DNA of 64,000 bases, from assembly GCA_013180625.2 (NCBI GenBank), contig SNVD02004686.1, forward strand, positions 124,001 to 188,000, in the 5' to 3' direction. Positions 47,842-58,816 of the stretch are shown piece after piece. The notes below the pieces were generated by a model that saw nothing but the letters and a program-made list of their open reading frames with translations, did not search any database and had not been told where the DNA came from. Position 1 is the stretch's first letter; the number at the start of each line of letters is the position of its first letter. Made by a program: the position numbers and the translations under genes. Source of the DNA: Boswellia sacra (lineage: Eukaryota; Streptophyta; Magnoliopsida; Sapindales; Burseraceae).

Positions 47842-48574
47842 TAATCAGGAGATGAAACAGCTTGCAGAGAACTCTAGCTTTGTCTTAAATATACAGTAGG
47901 AGCATATAGTTAAAACAGGAACAAAGATTGTAATAGGAAAAAAGAATGTGATATTTTGGCATTAAAATGCAAATTGATACATGGTCAGGAGATGAAATAG
48001 CTTGCAGAGAACTCTGGCTTTGTCCAGTTAAACTCAAGGATTTTTTGACTCAATCAGCCATATTCCTAATCCAAATCGAAGCAGTAAGGCAAAGCAAGAA
48101 ACAAAGGATAATCCCAGAAAACTGTTTCTAAATTATGATTAGCTACCAATTTAATATGTTTGTCTGTTTACGTCTTTTCTTGCCACTTAAAACAATTTAA
48201 TCTTTATTCATGCCACTGATAATTTTTATCATCCTAATCATACACTGAAATCACACTTACCCTGCATTTGACTGGAAGAGGTAGAAAGTCAAATGATCAA
48301 CATGTCAATAGCAAAAATAGAAAATAAAAAATGTCCAAAGAAGATATCAGCTTAGCCAGCGAAGAGGATCAGCCATCCACTGAGTTTCAATTCAAGAATC
48401 AAATCCACTCAAACAAGATAACAGTAGTCTAAACAATGTATTTCTTGCTGCTAAATTTGATTGACATGATTGGCTCAGCAAGGCCTATCTCCATTATCAT
48501 GAATACAAGTTGACGGAAAAAAGCACATTGGTTAAAAAGTAGCACAAGGAGACATTTGATAGTTCAGATGACTC

Positions 48575-48640
48575 AAGCTAATGCTTACCTTAAGAACTTG
48601 TTGCTCTACAATTCTATCATTACCAGCAGCTCAGCCACTA
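48575..48640 (-). other. Possible exon tail after the ADA2 fragment
   Basis: After the ADA2-like reading ends, the minus strand continues AAGNDRIVEQQVLK and a clean donor GTAAGC (about 48590). It does not match ADA2 as I know it, so it may be from another captured gene or be chance. Confidence 0.25.
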
Positions 48641-50716
48641 ACATATGTGAGATACTGCATAATCAATTTTGTCAATAGACTCTGAAGCCATGAATACATT
48701 TGCAGCGCCTTGACCGCTTGGACCAACTTGAGCACTTTCTTTTGCCCTACAAGAAGCTTCTTCAGCTTCCCGTTTCCTCTTCAGCTCAAGGTATCTATCT
48801 GCCTCGGCAGATGTTCGACATCCAGCAGCTCGGGCTTCCTGCATAATTAATTTGGATCTTGGTTGACTTATATTGGAACAGTGAATACAATGAGTGAGTG
48901 GAAAGGAACAAAGTCTCATAAATCAGTGTTCAGGATAACAGGGACCATTGCATGAAAATTAGATTCTAACTGTTAAATAAAACAAAGATATAATATTCTA
49001 TTTCAAGCAAGGCGCAAATCATACCCTAAGTTCTTGAATTCTTTTCAGAGTTCAGTGCTCCCCAATAACTGTTTGAAGCAACTCCTCATGCTCTTCCTTG
49101 GAATGAAAACGCATAAATACATTGTAATGCCTGCATATTGCCCTCTCCTCAGGAGACAAGTCCTTCTCAAAAGGATTCGGATACAGTAAATTTCTTTCAA
49201 GTATAAAATCCTTTCTACGTTTCCTCTCATCAAGCATGTTTCAACCATAATAAATGCACAAGAGAATAGAGATAGGCATTAGAACATTTCATTTTCATTA
49301 TCTATCAAAAGTTATAACTCTTATATAACAAATACACCAAAGTCTTACGAACTCATAAACATCAAGTATAGCTTTCCATAGTCTTGATAAAGACCTTTGG
49401 TTATTAGAAATACTAGCCAATAAACTATCAATAATAATGCAGATAATCATGAATATTACACCAAAACGGGAAGAAAGAGATTCGGGACATCATTTCTCCT
49501 TTCTTTGTCTAGATCTATCATCACCCTAATATGGGCTATTACTTCCAGATCCCATATTAAAAAATGAAAACAAAAACCACAAAAAAAAAGAAAAAAAATT
49601 AACAAGAACTTTGTAATAATCTAAGTGTACACTCTAATCACACAAGAAACTCAAAGTATACTGCATACCTCTTTGAATAGATACCCAGCACCCACAGCTT
49701 AAGCTCCCTCTCATCCTCAGGGTCAGTATCTTTAAATTCCATCTCAGCCAGTAGTTGCTCTGCATCATTGTCATACTCAAGATCAAACTCCTGTCTCTTT
49801 GGGTTATAACCACTCAACTCAACTAAAGATGGACCATCATTCAACAAGGAGACAGGTTTTTTCCCCTTAAAACTCCTCTTTGTTTGTGGTTCTGCCAGAA
49901 CATTAAAGATATTTTAACCATGTAAACCAAATTTTTCCAAGAACTAATTACATTATGGCAACCCTACCAAGTCACATTTTGTACCAAATAAGCTAACCTA
50001 CAGGCATGTTAGGTTCCAACGGACAGCTTTGAATTTAAACAAGACTAATAGACTACCACTACTTCATCATGGCAAAGGCATTCTTGGAACTAATATCATC
50101 ACCATCATCTAGACACAATGATACAAGTACTAAGAGTGGCAGAGAGAGAGGTGAAATTTGATATTCAATTTAGTAATAGAACCAGGATATGTAGTTGACA
50201 AACATTATTACAACATGAAAAACAATAGCAACAGAAAAGAATATATGGTGAGCACTAATCACAATCCATAGATTTAATGACAATAGGGCCATCTTTAACT
50301 TGGGTTATGTTGGATGCCTTCTTAACAGAATTTTTTTTCTGCCAAACTGTGCAACTAGAACAGACCCCAGATTCTACCTCTGAAGTTTGGCAAAACAAGG
50401 CAGAAAATCTAAGGGTGCCATCGACAAATTTATTTGAATACCATAACCAGCTAGTCAAAAACAAATTAAGGCTCACCTACAATCAGACTAGAAATCAAGC
50501 GGCCAGAGGTTCCACCTTCAATTCTGAATAAATAAAGAAACTATTGGCATAAGAAAGGGTTTTCCTCTTCTTAGATGCATAAAAAGACATAAAAGTGACC
50601 AAAATTACACATATATGGAGATGATAACCATACTTGACCCTCGAAGGATCAAAGCGAGATTCTTCCTTCAAATTTTTATCCCCAAGTACACTAGATCGTG
50701 GGACAGCCACAAGTAA
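48640..50716 (-). pseudogene. Captured fragment of the transcriptional adaptor gene ADA2
   Basis: Five exon-like blocks on the minus strand follow the order of plant ADA2, the SAGA/GCN5 adaptor. About 50716-50634 reads NLKEESRFDPSRVK with donor GTATGG, and about 50528-50480 reads KVEPL or IEGGTSGRLIS. 49898-49665 reads SFKGKKPVSLLNDGPSLVEL, then YNPKRQEFDLEYDNDAEQLL, with donor GTATGC. 49235-49030 reads LDERKRRKDFILERNLLYPN, then FEKDLSPEERAICRHYNVFM. 48838-48680 reads EARAAGCRTSAEADRYLELK, then KREAEEA, after acceptor ATGCAG. The N-terminal ZZ and SANT domains and the C-terminal SWIRM domain are absent. A TGA replaces the expected Arg codon in EH-R-TLKRIQEL (about 49050), and the acceptor before LDERKR seems lost. 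Retained introns show capture of genomic DNA. Family identity is strong. Confidence 0.9.
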
Positions 50717-50939
50717 TTTGATAATAAGAATTAGAAAAAGAATAAGTATACAAATTGATCAGAAGTCATATGTTTACTACCAAGTATGTTTGCCTCTTAA
50801 TAAAATAGTAATTCTTTTAAAACTAAAAAATAAAAATGTATCTAGGCCAGCAGTTGTTGCAGTATTAGCTTCTATCTGTAATACATATTATTTTAATGCA
50901 TGCCTAATACATAATAGAGAACATTCTACCAAGCAAATA

Positions 50940-51700
50940 ATAATAGAAAATATAAATATGTGTGTGTGTGCACGGACTCTTCTTTTGGACAATGTCAGGC
51001 TAGATATTTGATCGCTTCGACCCGTCCCCCTGAAAACACAAAGAATTGTATGATTCGAGCATGCTTGGTAGCCATATATGGACGACAGACAAGTACGTTC
51101 AAAAAAGGCTGTGTTCGCGTTGGAGGCCTCCCCCTAGTGAAGCTCAAGGCTTAGGTCAACCACCTAAAAGGTAAAAAATCCTATCGTGAACCTTGTGAAA
51201 TTGAAGCTTTTATGTAGATGAATCGACCTCTGGACAGATCTACTCTGAACTGATAGCTACTAAATTGGAATTCGTCATTGACAACTCCCAACTTGTAAAG
51301 CTATCTGGCGGAACCTCCCTGAAACTCATCCCTTAGGACTTAGGGAATAGAACAACGTGAACAGCTATAGTTGAATAGTCTCCCTCAATCTATCGGCGCG
51401 AGCTACTCTATCCCGGGATGCCCTTGCCTCCCACTAACTAAAGGAATCCCCCTCGGTGAACTAGGGACATGCCAACTGGCTGATAGCCACCTACGTATTT
51501 ACCTCCAAACGCTCTGCTGGATGACCATTCTCGTGACCCACAAAGAAAGTTAGGTGCTTCCCATGCCCAATCTCTCCCTTGGGAACCATGTACCCAACTT
51601 TTAAATTTTCCTCAGCGGATTTTAGGACAAAGCAGTCCCAGGGCACATGCCAGGTACCTTGCTTTGTTGATTTAGTCCCCGACTGATATCTCCTTGACAA
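50940..51700 (-). other. Less AT-rich insert of unknown origin in the Pack-CACTA
   Basis: Base composition differs sharply from the surroundings. On the minus strand 51700-51491 is open: GTWHVPWDCFVLKSAEENLK, then VGYMVPKGEIGHGKHLTFFV. I do not recognise it. It directly adjoins the MnmG-like piece, so it may be a separate capture or a diverged part of the same gene. 50940-51490 has stops in all frames. Confidence 0.35.
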
Positions 51701-51912
51701 GTAAGCAACCAGACTTATCTATAACCTTATTAGCCATCTAAAGCATCTATTTCTTTCACCAAAATACCTTTTGAAACCTCGCAGGATACAAGACATTTCT
51801 CCAAAAGGATCTGGTTTTAGATTATAGTAATAAGAAGAGTAGAAGAACCACAGTGTGTTGCTAATGCTGCTACCTCACAAGCGGCATGACCTCCACCTAT
51901 TACTGTTGCATC
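51700..51912 (-). pseudogene. Captured fragment of an MnmG/GidA-like tRNA-modifying enzyme
   Basis: The minus strand reads ATVIGGGHAACEVAALATHC, then GSSTLLIT, the FAD-binding GxGxxG motif at the start of MnmG (family form VIGGGHAGCEAALA). After a stop and frame change it continues GEMSC, GILVKEIDALDG and, after another small deletion, NKVIDKSGC, matching the next MnmG block (GHLVREIDALGG, then GRVADKSGIQ). MnmG installs the carboxymethylaminomethyl group on the wobble uridine of organellar tRNAs; in plants the gene is nuclear. The fragment has at least three breaks and covers perhaps 70 residues of about 650. It is on the same strand as the other captured pieces. Confidence 0.72.
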
Positions 51913-52779
51913 AGCAAGAAAAGAGGGTAGGACGGGCTGTACGCACTTTTTGCCCTAGTTTTTCTCTCCGTTGTTACCAGAGACAGGTTGAGACTCAAGA
52001 GAGTCCTTCTTCTTGTCAAAAGTCTCGCTTCCTTATTCTTTAAGAACCTCCTCTCTGTGGGACTGACCGAAAGCGTGTTCATGCTGGGTAGCTTCACAAG
52101 CTAGGAGGGTACGAATTAAGCTTTTCAGGTTTAGTGTGGCTCCCAACACCCAAAACTCTCAGTTCATCAAACCCGTCTAAAGAATTGAAAACAAATACAT
52201 AAATAAGTAAAAGCAGACTGCAAGTGCAAACCACAACACAGCTTTGCCTAATCTCTACAATAATTACCCTTAGTGTAGCGTAAATGCAACTAATTGACCA
52301 AGTTTTGACGCAGAAACACAAAGCCAGTTCTTTTTTGTAGAATATTCAACTCAACTAATCAAGTACAAATATTTTACCCATTTTGTCAATAAGTAAAATA
52401 AAGGAAACATAAAAATTTTTAAATTAACATCTGTTTGATTTTCTTACAATTTTCTCTTCAACCAAATAAGAGATAACTAATATGGCCTTACATCTAACAT
52501 AAAATCCACCACTTCAGGAAAGTCAAGAAACTTTTCTATAATACAAAGAAAGCAATGTCCTTTATAAGAGTATCACAAACATGAAAGTGGCATGAATTAG
52601 ACCAAATTCTATGTTAAAGAACCAAATAGTTCAAAACAAATAGAATTAAATCAACATGAACAAGAATTATAACACCAACTCACCAGAACCCAACAAGAAT
52701 TCTTGTAACTAAATCACATAAAATTAATTGCTAGAAAATTAATTTGAAACTCACCTTCTCAACTTGATGGAAAATTAGT

Positions 52780-52870
52780 TGCTCACCTGCGGAGCACATA
52801 AAGACATTAGAGCCCTGATGTGGAATACCTTTATGTGCAATCATGATATTAAGTGGGACCAATTCTAGTA
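52780..52870 (-). other. Possible captured exon, unknown gene
   Basis: The minus strand has an acceptor-like TTTTTTACTAG, then an open piece (LVPLNIMIAHKGIPHQGSNV, then FMCSAG), and a canonical donor GTGAGC at about 52786. No family recognised. Confidence 0.35.
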
Positions 52871-53366
52871 AAAAAGAAGTAAAATATTGAACAAGCAAAT
52901 GGATATGGAACAAACTGCTTTATGAACAATGCCGTATTTTATTTTACAAAAAAAAGTTGAAATTTTCTAACATCCTTTATTGAAATGCAACATATATATT
53001 ATGAGAGTTCTTTTATTTTATAATATAACCACAAATAAAAATTTGTTCCTGTAATGTAGTCATTCTTTTTCATTTGAATTGTGGTCCACAGGAAATAATC
53101 TGTTCAGGGACCCCATCATATGTCATCTCTATCATTACTTTTAATTAATTATTAAGTTAGATTACAACTTATTCCACTCAAAACGCAGGTGACCGCATGA
53201 TGTTGGCTGATTGTACTGTGCTTGATTACCTAATGATGATATTAATTCAATAATATTACTGAATAGAGTGATTAAGATAATTACCAATTAAGGAAATTCA
53301 ACAGTCCAGATACAACAATACTCAGAGACAGAGCATGAGTTGATAGAGGAGGTATTTGGATACTCA

Positions 53367-53420
53367 CTCTTGAAACCAATTCCAATTCCAATCATACAGA
53401 CAGCTCCAACAAACAACTCC
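53367..53420 (-). other. Possible captured exon with a hydrophobic segment
   Basis: The minus strand has acceptor TTTGTAG, ELFVGAVCMIGIGIGFK, and donor GTGAGT. The peptide is hydrophobic and Gly-rich, like a membrane segment. The source gene is unknown. Confidence 0.4.
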
Positions 53421-53712
53421 TACAAATTACAAATAATTGTATAACCGTGTAGAATACATGAAAATCAAATACACAAAAATCAAATAAAATAAACATGCTT
53501 AAGTACATCAATACTCGGAGATTCAATATTGTTCTAGAACTATGGAATTAGTAGTTCATATATGATTAGCACCACTTGGTATAAACATCAACAACGACAA
53601 CCATTTTGGAAAACAAAACAAAGAAATGTGAACTGATTAGCTCAAGATTCACAATTTTGGAAAATAGAACCAATTAACTAAAACCAATTAAAAAAAAGAC
53701 CAACGAAATTAT

Positions 53713-53886
53713 TTGTGGTTCAAGAAGAGGAATTTGCAGAGTTAGAATTGAAGTATGATTGGATTGGTAGTAAGGGAGATGAGGGAGACCTAGTCACTGA
53801 GTGCGAGAGTTCTCCAGAAACACCAGTAGCGAGTGAGCGAGCATTAGTTACAGCTCAAGAAGCTATCGAACAAACTGAAGACTAGT
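53713..53886 (+). other. Acidic open segment on the plus strand in the Pack-CACTA
   Basis: A frame without internal stops reads EEEFAELELKYDWIGSKGDE, GDLVTECESSPETPVASERA, then LVTAQEAIEQTED and TAG. Composition looks protein-like (acidic, varied), but no start or family is identified; it is opposite in strand to the captured exons. Confidence 0.35.
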
Positions 53887-54419
53887 AAGCCATAGCCATG
53901 GCTTAAATATCAAATTTGCAAACACAAATAGAAAAAAAATCAATTTAATCCAGTCAATCCCATAAAAGCATTTGTAATAGCGTACCAGTATAGCCGCCAA
54001 AATCCAATTGAAGGAGAAAGTTCTTCCTCAAAACGGAAAGCCGTGGAGATTTCGTACTACATTGACTGGAGGCGAAGGCCAGATGCAATGAGCTGATGAT
54101 TACGCTTCCTGTTCAACAAACGTTCCAATGTTTGATTTCTGCTTGGAGCCCTGTACTGTTGACGCCAGAAGTAACAAGAATGGCAAGCAGTTATTTGAAT
54201 AAAAAAGGGCAAGAAAACGTGAAAGGGATTTGATAGGAAAGAAGGAATATAAAGGAAATTAGCTACGGATTTGATGGGAGAGAAGGATTTGATGGGAGAG
54301 AAGGAAATTAGCTAGGGATTTCAGTTGATGGGAGAGAAGGAAATTAGGGATTAGGAAATTAGGAGAGAAAGAAATCAGACTGGAGAGAAAGGAGGGAAGG
54401 GGTTATTTCACAAGCTTCT

Positions 54420-54540
54420 ACTGCGGTTCATTAAAAACCGCCGCAGATGTATTAGTCCTTTACTGCGGGCGCGGTAACCCGCCGTAGAGTTTATTTTTTA
54501 CTGCATTTTTAAATTCCTGCTGTAAATGGGTGCAGTAAAA
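54420..54540. repeat. CACTA right subterminal repeats
   Basis: Words related to the left side: CTACTGCGG, ACCGCCGCAG, TTTACTGCGGG, ACCCGCCGTAG, TTTACTGC, GCAGTAAAAG. Confidence 0.8.
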
Positions 54541-54559
54541 GCCAACTTCTCTAGTAGTG

Positions 54560-57400
54560 TGTTTATCCTTCTTCTTTGCCAAAAACCTAAATTTATCTAT
54601 CATAATATTCAAACTCCTCCGAATCGCCTTCATTCTTTTTCCTACTTGCCATTGCCAACAACGACTGCACTAACAGTGTGTCTTGAATAGTGAAAAGGAA
54701 ATCATTTTTGTAACTTTGAATAGTAGCCCAAAGAATAATATAGTAGAATTATAGACAAATTGCAATTGAAACCAAGTGTCAAATTCATTTTTTAGCACCA
54801 ACAAACTTAAAATAACTTATGACAATTCAATAAATTGATAAAAGCAAAAAAGAAGTTTGATGTTTAAATCATTAAATTTGATACCAAGTGTCAAATTTAT
54901 GTATTAACATCAGCAAACTTTGAAGAACTTGTAATAGTTCAAAAACTTGATACCCAAAAAATTTTTTAACACACTAAATTTGAAACCATGCATCAAATTC
55001 ACTTATTACTGCCAACAAGCTTAAAAGAACTTATGAAAATTCAAAAACTTGATAATATGCCAAGAATCTTCTTTATCTCGCTAAATCTAAAATTGTAAAT
55101 TCTAAAGCCACAAACTCAGTTACAAAAGATAAAACTAAGGCAGTTATATCTGATATGACATACGTAAATAAAAATTGCACAGAGAAATTTTACGTGATTC
55201 AGCTTAAATAAGCCTACATCCACGAGCAACCAAGCAACAATTTAATGTAAATAAGTGTAACAACAAATGGAACGCATTTTTTCACTTATTTACTTTATTG
55301 CACTTTTCTTTTATTTTATTTAAATTTTCGCACTCATTTACTTTATTGTCATCTACTTTTACTGCATTTTACTTTATCACATCTTTACTTTTACTACATT
55401 TTACTTTAAATTCCTGTTATTTATTTTATTGCAATTTTTATTTTTATTATCTTTTACGTTCTCGTGATTTAAATTATTGCATTTTACATTCACACATTTT
55501 TTTTTAACTATGCCTTTTTATTGCCTTTCATCTTTTTTTTTTATCGCCATATGAGGGATACTGTTCAAGTCATGAACGACTGTCTAAATTATTTCTTCAA
55601 ATGCTATTCAATTCATGAATAATCGTTCATCTCGATCTATCAAGATGAATTGGACTTTGTTTAATCAATAAACAGATGGTCGTGCTATCGAACTCATGGG
55701 AAACAGGTAGGCTCATAATTGATGGTGAGAAACCCGAATTTGTGGAGGACGATGGTATGAGCATGAGGTTAATTGGACGATGGATGGAGTCACAATGCAT
55801 GTTGACGAATCTATCTTCCAAATGGCAGATCGATGATCTTGGCGGAAATAGAAGTGTCAATTTTCTTGCATTAATTACGTTCCATTTGTTGTTACACTTA
55901 TTTACGTTAAATTGTTGAGAAATTCTCTTCATTTATTCTTTATTTATATGAATGCTCATGAATTGCCACATCGCACATGTAATAACTCAAGATAAAATCA
56001 GTTGTATGCATGAAAACGAATCTAGGATCAAGATAGATAATGATTAACCAATTAAAAACTCAAACTCGATAGACCCTAGTGGCTAAACTTTGTCCAGGCA
56101 GACCGAAGATCCATACCTAACTTTTCAAACCCGACTTTGAAGGGATAATGGATAGTTGGGTCCCAAAGCAAGGGATCAGTTATTATCATCCAACTATTTC
56201 CTACGGTTATTACCCTGGTGGCGACTCCGATGAACTCCAGAGTTTGTCTCTGTGACTTGTTCTGTGGAATAGTGCCATGGTCGCAATCGCTTAGGGCAAG
56301 ATGGAAGCCCCACCCACAGTGGTGACTGTATTAGGGACAAGAGAGAAGTTGATTCTGAGTGGGAAAGTCGAGTTTCATGGTTTTCTTTTGTTAATTGTTG
56401 TCTTTTGGATCACTACACTCTTGCACACATTAAGCACAACGTGGATTTTATCAAGCACGTGGCATTGGTGTGGGAAGTCCCCGTGTTTTGCCCAAGCCTT
56501 GATGACTCATGTTAGTGTCACCACTTCTGAGCACGTATCGCTTCTACAGTATAAAAAGAGACTGGCCCAAAAGAGGCATCTCTTGCTCAAGAGAGCCTAG
56601 ATCATGGAACCCTGTTGACTCAACCCATATAGAGTGCTTAGTTTTATTTCCCTTAGGATTACCAAAACATTTGCTTAACATGGATGCGAGCCTTTCAAAA
56701 CCAAAAAGCATAATTCACAGACTATCCGTGTTCTGTCTAGAAACTTGTGCAACCAAAAGACCGATCCATTAACCATAATCCATGACAATTTGAGATCAAT
56801 TATGATGGATTCATTGCTCAGGCAGGTCCGACCAGTCACATGTTTATCGAGCGTAAACAATGCATGATCAAGAACCTAACTTCTTGATAATAAACCCATG
56901 ACAATCTAAGGTTAGATGTCATGGCTTTATCACCATAGCTAATTTAAGTAGTTACACATCATTCACATGAGTCACATGCAGTTCATGAATTATGAAACAC
57001 TTCTTGACATCCACTTATCCACTCAAGAAGCCATGATATAAGGCTACGTAATGTTCGTGTATGATTCAGAGGGTACTCAAACATCACAAAGCCTGGACCA
57101 ATGATGTAAGTGATTAGGTTGTTATCAATAAAGGTTTTGTAGCTTGATGGTTGAAAAGATCATGTCAATAGAATTAGGAGAGAGCTCTATATTAGATCCC
57201 ACGTCCCATGTTGATGTTCAGATCAGGCCAAAAAACCTAAGGGAAAAGACAATCGTGTAAGGGAGGAATAAGGTTAGAGGCTATTTAGCTACATCTGCTT
57301 TTATGATCTTGTTTGTGCATGCACTGCATACATGCATACATGCATAACTTGCATTGTAGCCACAGAGCTTGGACCAAAAGAGGAAGGAAACTCGAACGAA
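54560..57400 (+). other. Decayed gypsy element, LTR and leader part
   Basis: This stretch precedes a gypsy gag in the same orientation. At 56206-56229 GGTTATTACCCTGGTGGCGA continues into CTCCG; TGGCGACTCCG has the form of a tRNA primer site (Arg-type sites of this kind are known in the Ogre/Tat group, from memory), so an LTR should end just before it. 55290-55530 is rich in TTTACTTTATTGCA words, as in long Tat-type LTRs. The LTR start and the second LTR were not found. No intact protein is visible; 56300-56600 is partly open without a recognised family. Confidence 0.45.
55238..55915. repeat. Inverted repeat pair, 42-bp arms, about 680 bp apart
   Basis: AATAAGTGTAACAACAAATG at about 55250-55269 recurs as its reverse complement at about 55875-55900, with nearly identical flanking bases over about 42 bp. 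It could mark the ends of a small TIR element nested in the gypsy LTR. No target duplication could be fixed. Confidence 0.6.
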
Positions 57401-58321
57401 TAGAAGTCTTAGCAGAAATGGCAGATCAAGGAGAAAAGCTTCGTAAAATAGACGAGAATATGGAAAACATGAACAAATGAAAGGACCAATTAATGGTATT
57501 GATCATTCGAAACAATAGGAATTTAGTGGGTAATACTTCAGAAAACCCGAATGAGCATGCTGAGACCCTCACGGTTCAGAAAATAGGGATGGAAGAGGAC
57601 ATGGCGAGGAAAATGATGATGACTAAGAATATGAGTGAGCTAAGAATTAAGAATAGATGGAGGCCATAAAAAGGTTGGCTAAAGATATGGCAAAGGTTCA
57701 GACTCTTGTGAAGAAAAAGGGAGTTGAGAGCCTAAGAGATTTGGAAGACCTGAAATTAATGGGGGAATGCAGTCTCCCACCAAAGTTCAAGATGCCGACC
57801 TTTGCAAAGTTTGACAACAAAAGGGTACCAGAGGTCCTTTCTCAAAAGATATGTGACATTAATGGGGAGCACTAGGCTCTCCAAAAAGTTGATGTTGAAA
57901 ATGTTGGTATACTACATGGACGGTGAGGCTATGGAATGGTATATTAGGTTGGAAAAGGTTGTGAAAAAAGATTGGAGCAAGCTAGCTAACCAATTTGTCG
58001 ATCACTATAGGCATAACATTCAGCGTGAGACCACTCTGAAAGATTTGGAAAACACTTGCCAAATGCCTAGTGAACCATTTGCCAAAAACCTGACTAGGTA
58101 GAGGGCCAAAGTAGCAACAATGATGAATTGACCCACAAAGAAAGATTAGGTATCTATCGTAATTGGTGGAGCTCGTGCTGCCATTAAAGATTGACTCTTA
58201 AGAATACAATTAAAACTTTCGAAGACTTGTATGACTCTGGTGTCCAAATTGAGGCAGTTGAGGTGAAGTAGCCCAAGAATTTTTAGAGGAGAGGAAATAA
58301 CCAGTATCAACAAGGTGGCAG

Positions 58322-58360
58322 TTCAAGCACAAAGTTCAAGCACAAAGTTCAAGCACAAAG
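58322..58360 (+). repeat. Triplicated 13-bp unit in the gag remnant
   Basis: TTCAAGCACAAAG occurs three times in perfect tandem; 39 bp in total, so the net effect on the frame is nil. Confidence 0.9.
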
Positions 58361-58808
58361 AATGTGGATGTTAATGTATTAAACAAACCACCTCCAAGAT
58401 TCAACAACTTGGGTAGACCACTATCATCGATACTTTCTAAGTTAAAAGAGAGGGGAGAATTGATATCGTTGCTAATAAAGCCGATGAATGGGCCTATATA
58501 GTAGAGCCTGAAAAACAAAGGCTATTACGATTTTCACCAGATGTGTGGGCATGTCACTGATAACTATGCCAGGTTGAAGCATGAAATACAAAACGTGATA
58601 GACAAAGGGCAAATTCCTGGTCCAAAAGAAAAAAGGAACCCTATACTAGGAGGAATCCACTGCCAAATTACAGGAATGTACAACATACGTATATGATTAA
58701 CTCTGGCAGGTTTGAGCAGGAAGTGTTTGACTCCGTCAGAAGGTTGGAGATTGAGGAAGAATAGAGGGAAATGCAGACATTGGCCAAAAGGAATGCAAAG
58801 GCCATCAT

Positions 58809-58816
58809 AAGGGAAG
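58809..58816 (+). repeat. hAT target-site duplication, left
   Basis: AAGGGAAG, identical to 59918-59925. Confidence 0.92.

Larger units (their letters stand above)
46806..54559 (-). mobile_element. Gene-capturing CACTA element (Pack-CACTA), 7.75 kb
   Basis: The left end is CACTCCAAGAAAATAG at 46806; the right end on the minus strand is CACTACTAGAGAAGTT (ending 54559). Just inside both ends is a dense array of TTTTACGGCGG / TTTACTGCGG / ACCGCGGT words in both orientations (46828-47150 and 54420-54540), the subterminal repeats bound by CACTA transposase. The flanking triplets (TAT and TGT) agree in two of three bases. No transposase is visible inside. Instead the element carries exons of an aspartic protease, ADA2 and an MnmG-like protein, all on the minus strand with introns. 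It fits the Pack-CACTA class. Confidence 0.85.
57418..58816 (+). pseudogene. Gypsy retrotransposon gag, first part, decayed
   Basis: From ATG 57418 (MADQGEKLRKIDENMENMNK) with a TGA at 57478, and after several frame changes, the plus strand gives the gag of a plant Ty3/gypsy element: a coiled-coil-like start, PPKFKMPTFAKFDNKRVPEV, then DGEAMEWYIRLEKVVKKDWS and LANQFVDHYRHNIQRETTLK. This is the retrotransposon gag domain with its GxAxxWY and F..Y motifs. Further on (about 58525-58620) FHQMCGHVTDNYARLKHEIQ, NVIDKGQIPGP is the conserved motif between gag and protease in the Tat/Ogre group, with its expected Cys residues partly changed. A triple 13-bp direct repeat lies at 58322-58360. The coding text is cut at 58816 by an hAT insertion and resumes in phase at 59926 (DETIDKG). 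Confidence 0.8.

Noticed and set aside
50255..50531. Open frames on both strands between ADA2 exons
   Set aside because: Neither matches ADA2; position and composition fit an intron of the captured fragment.
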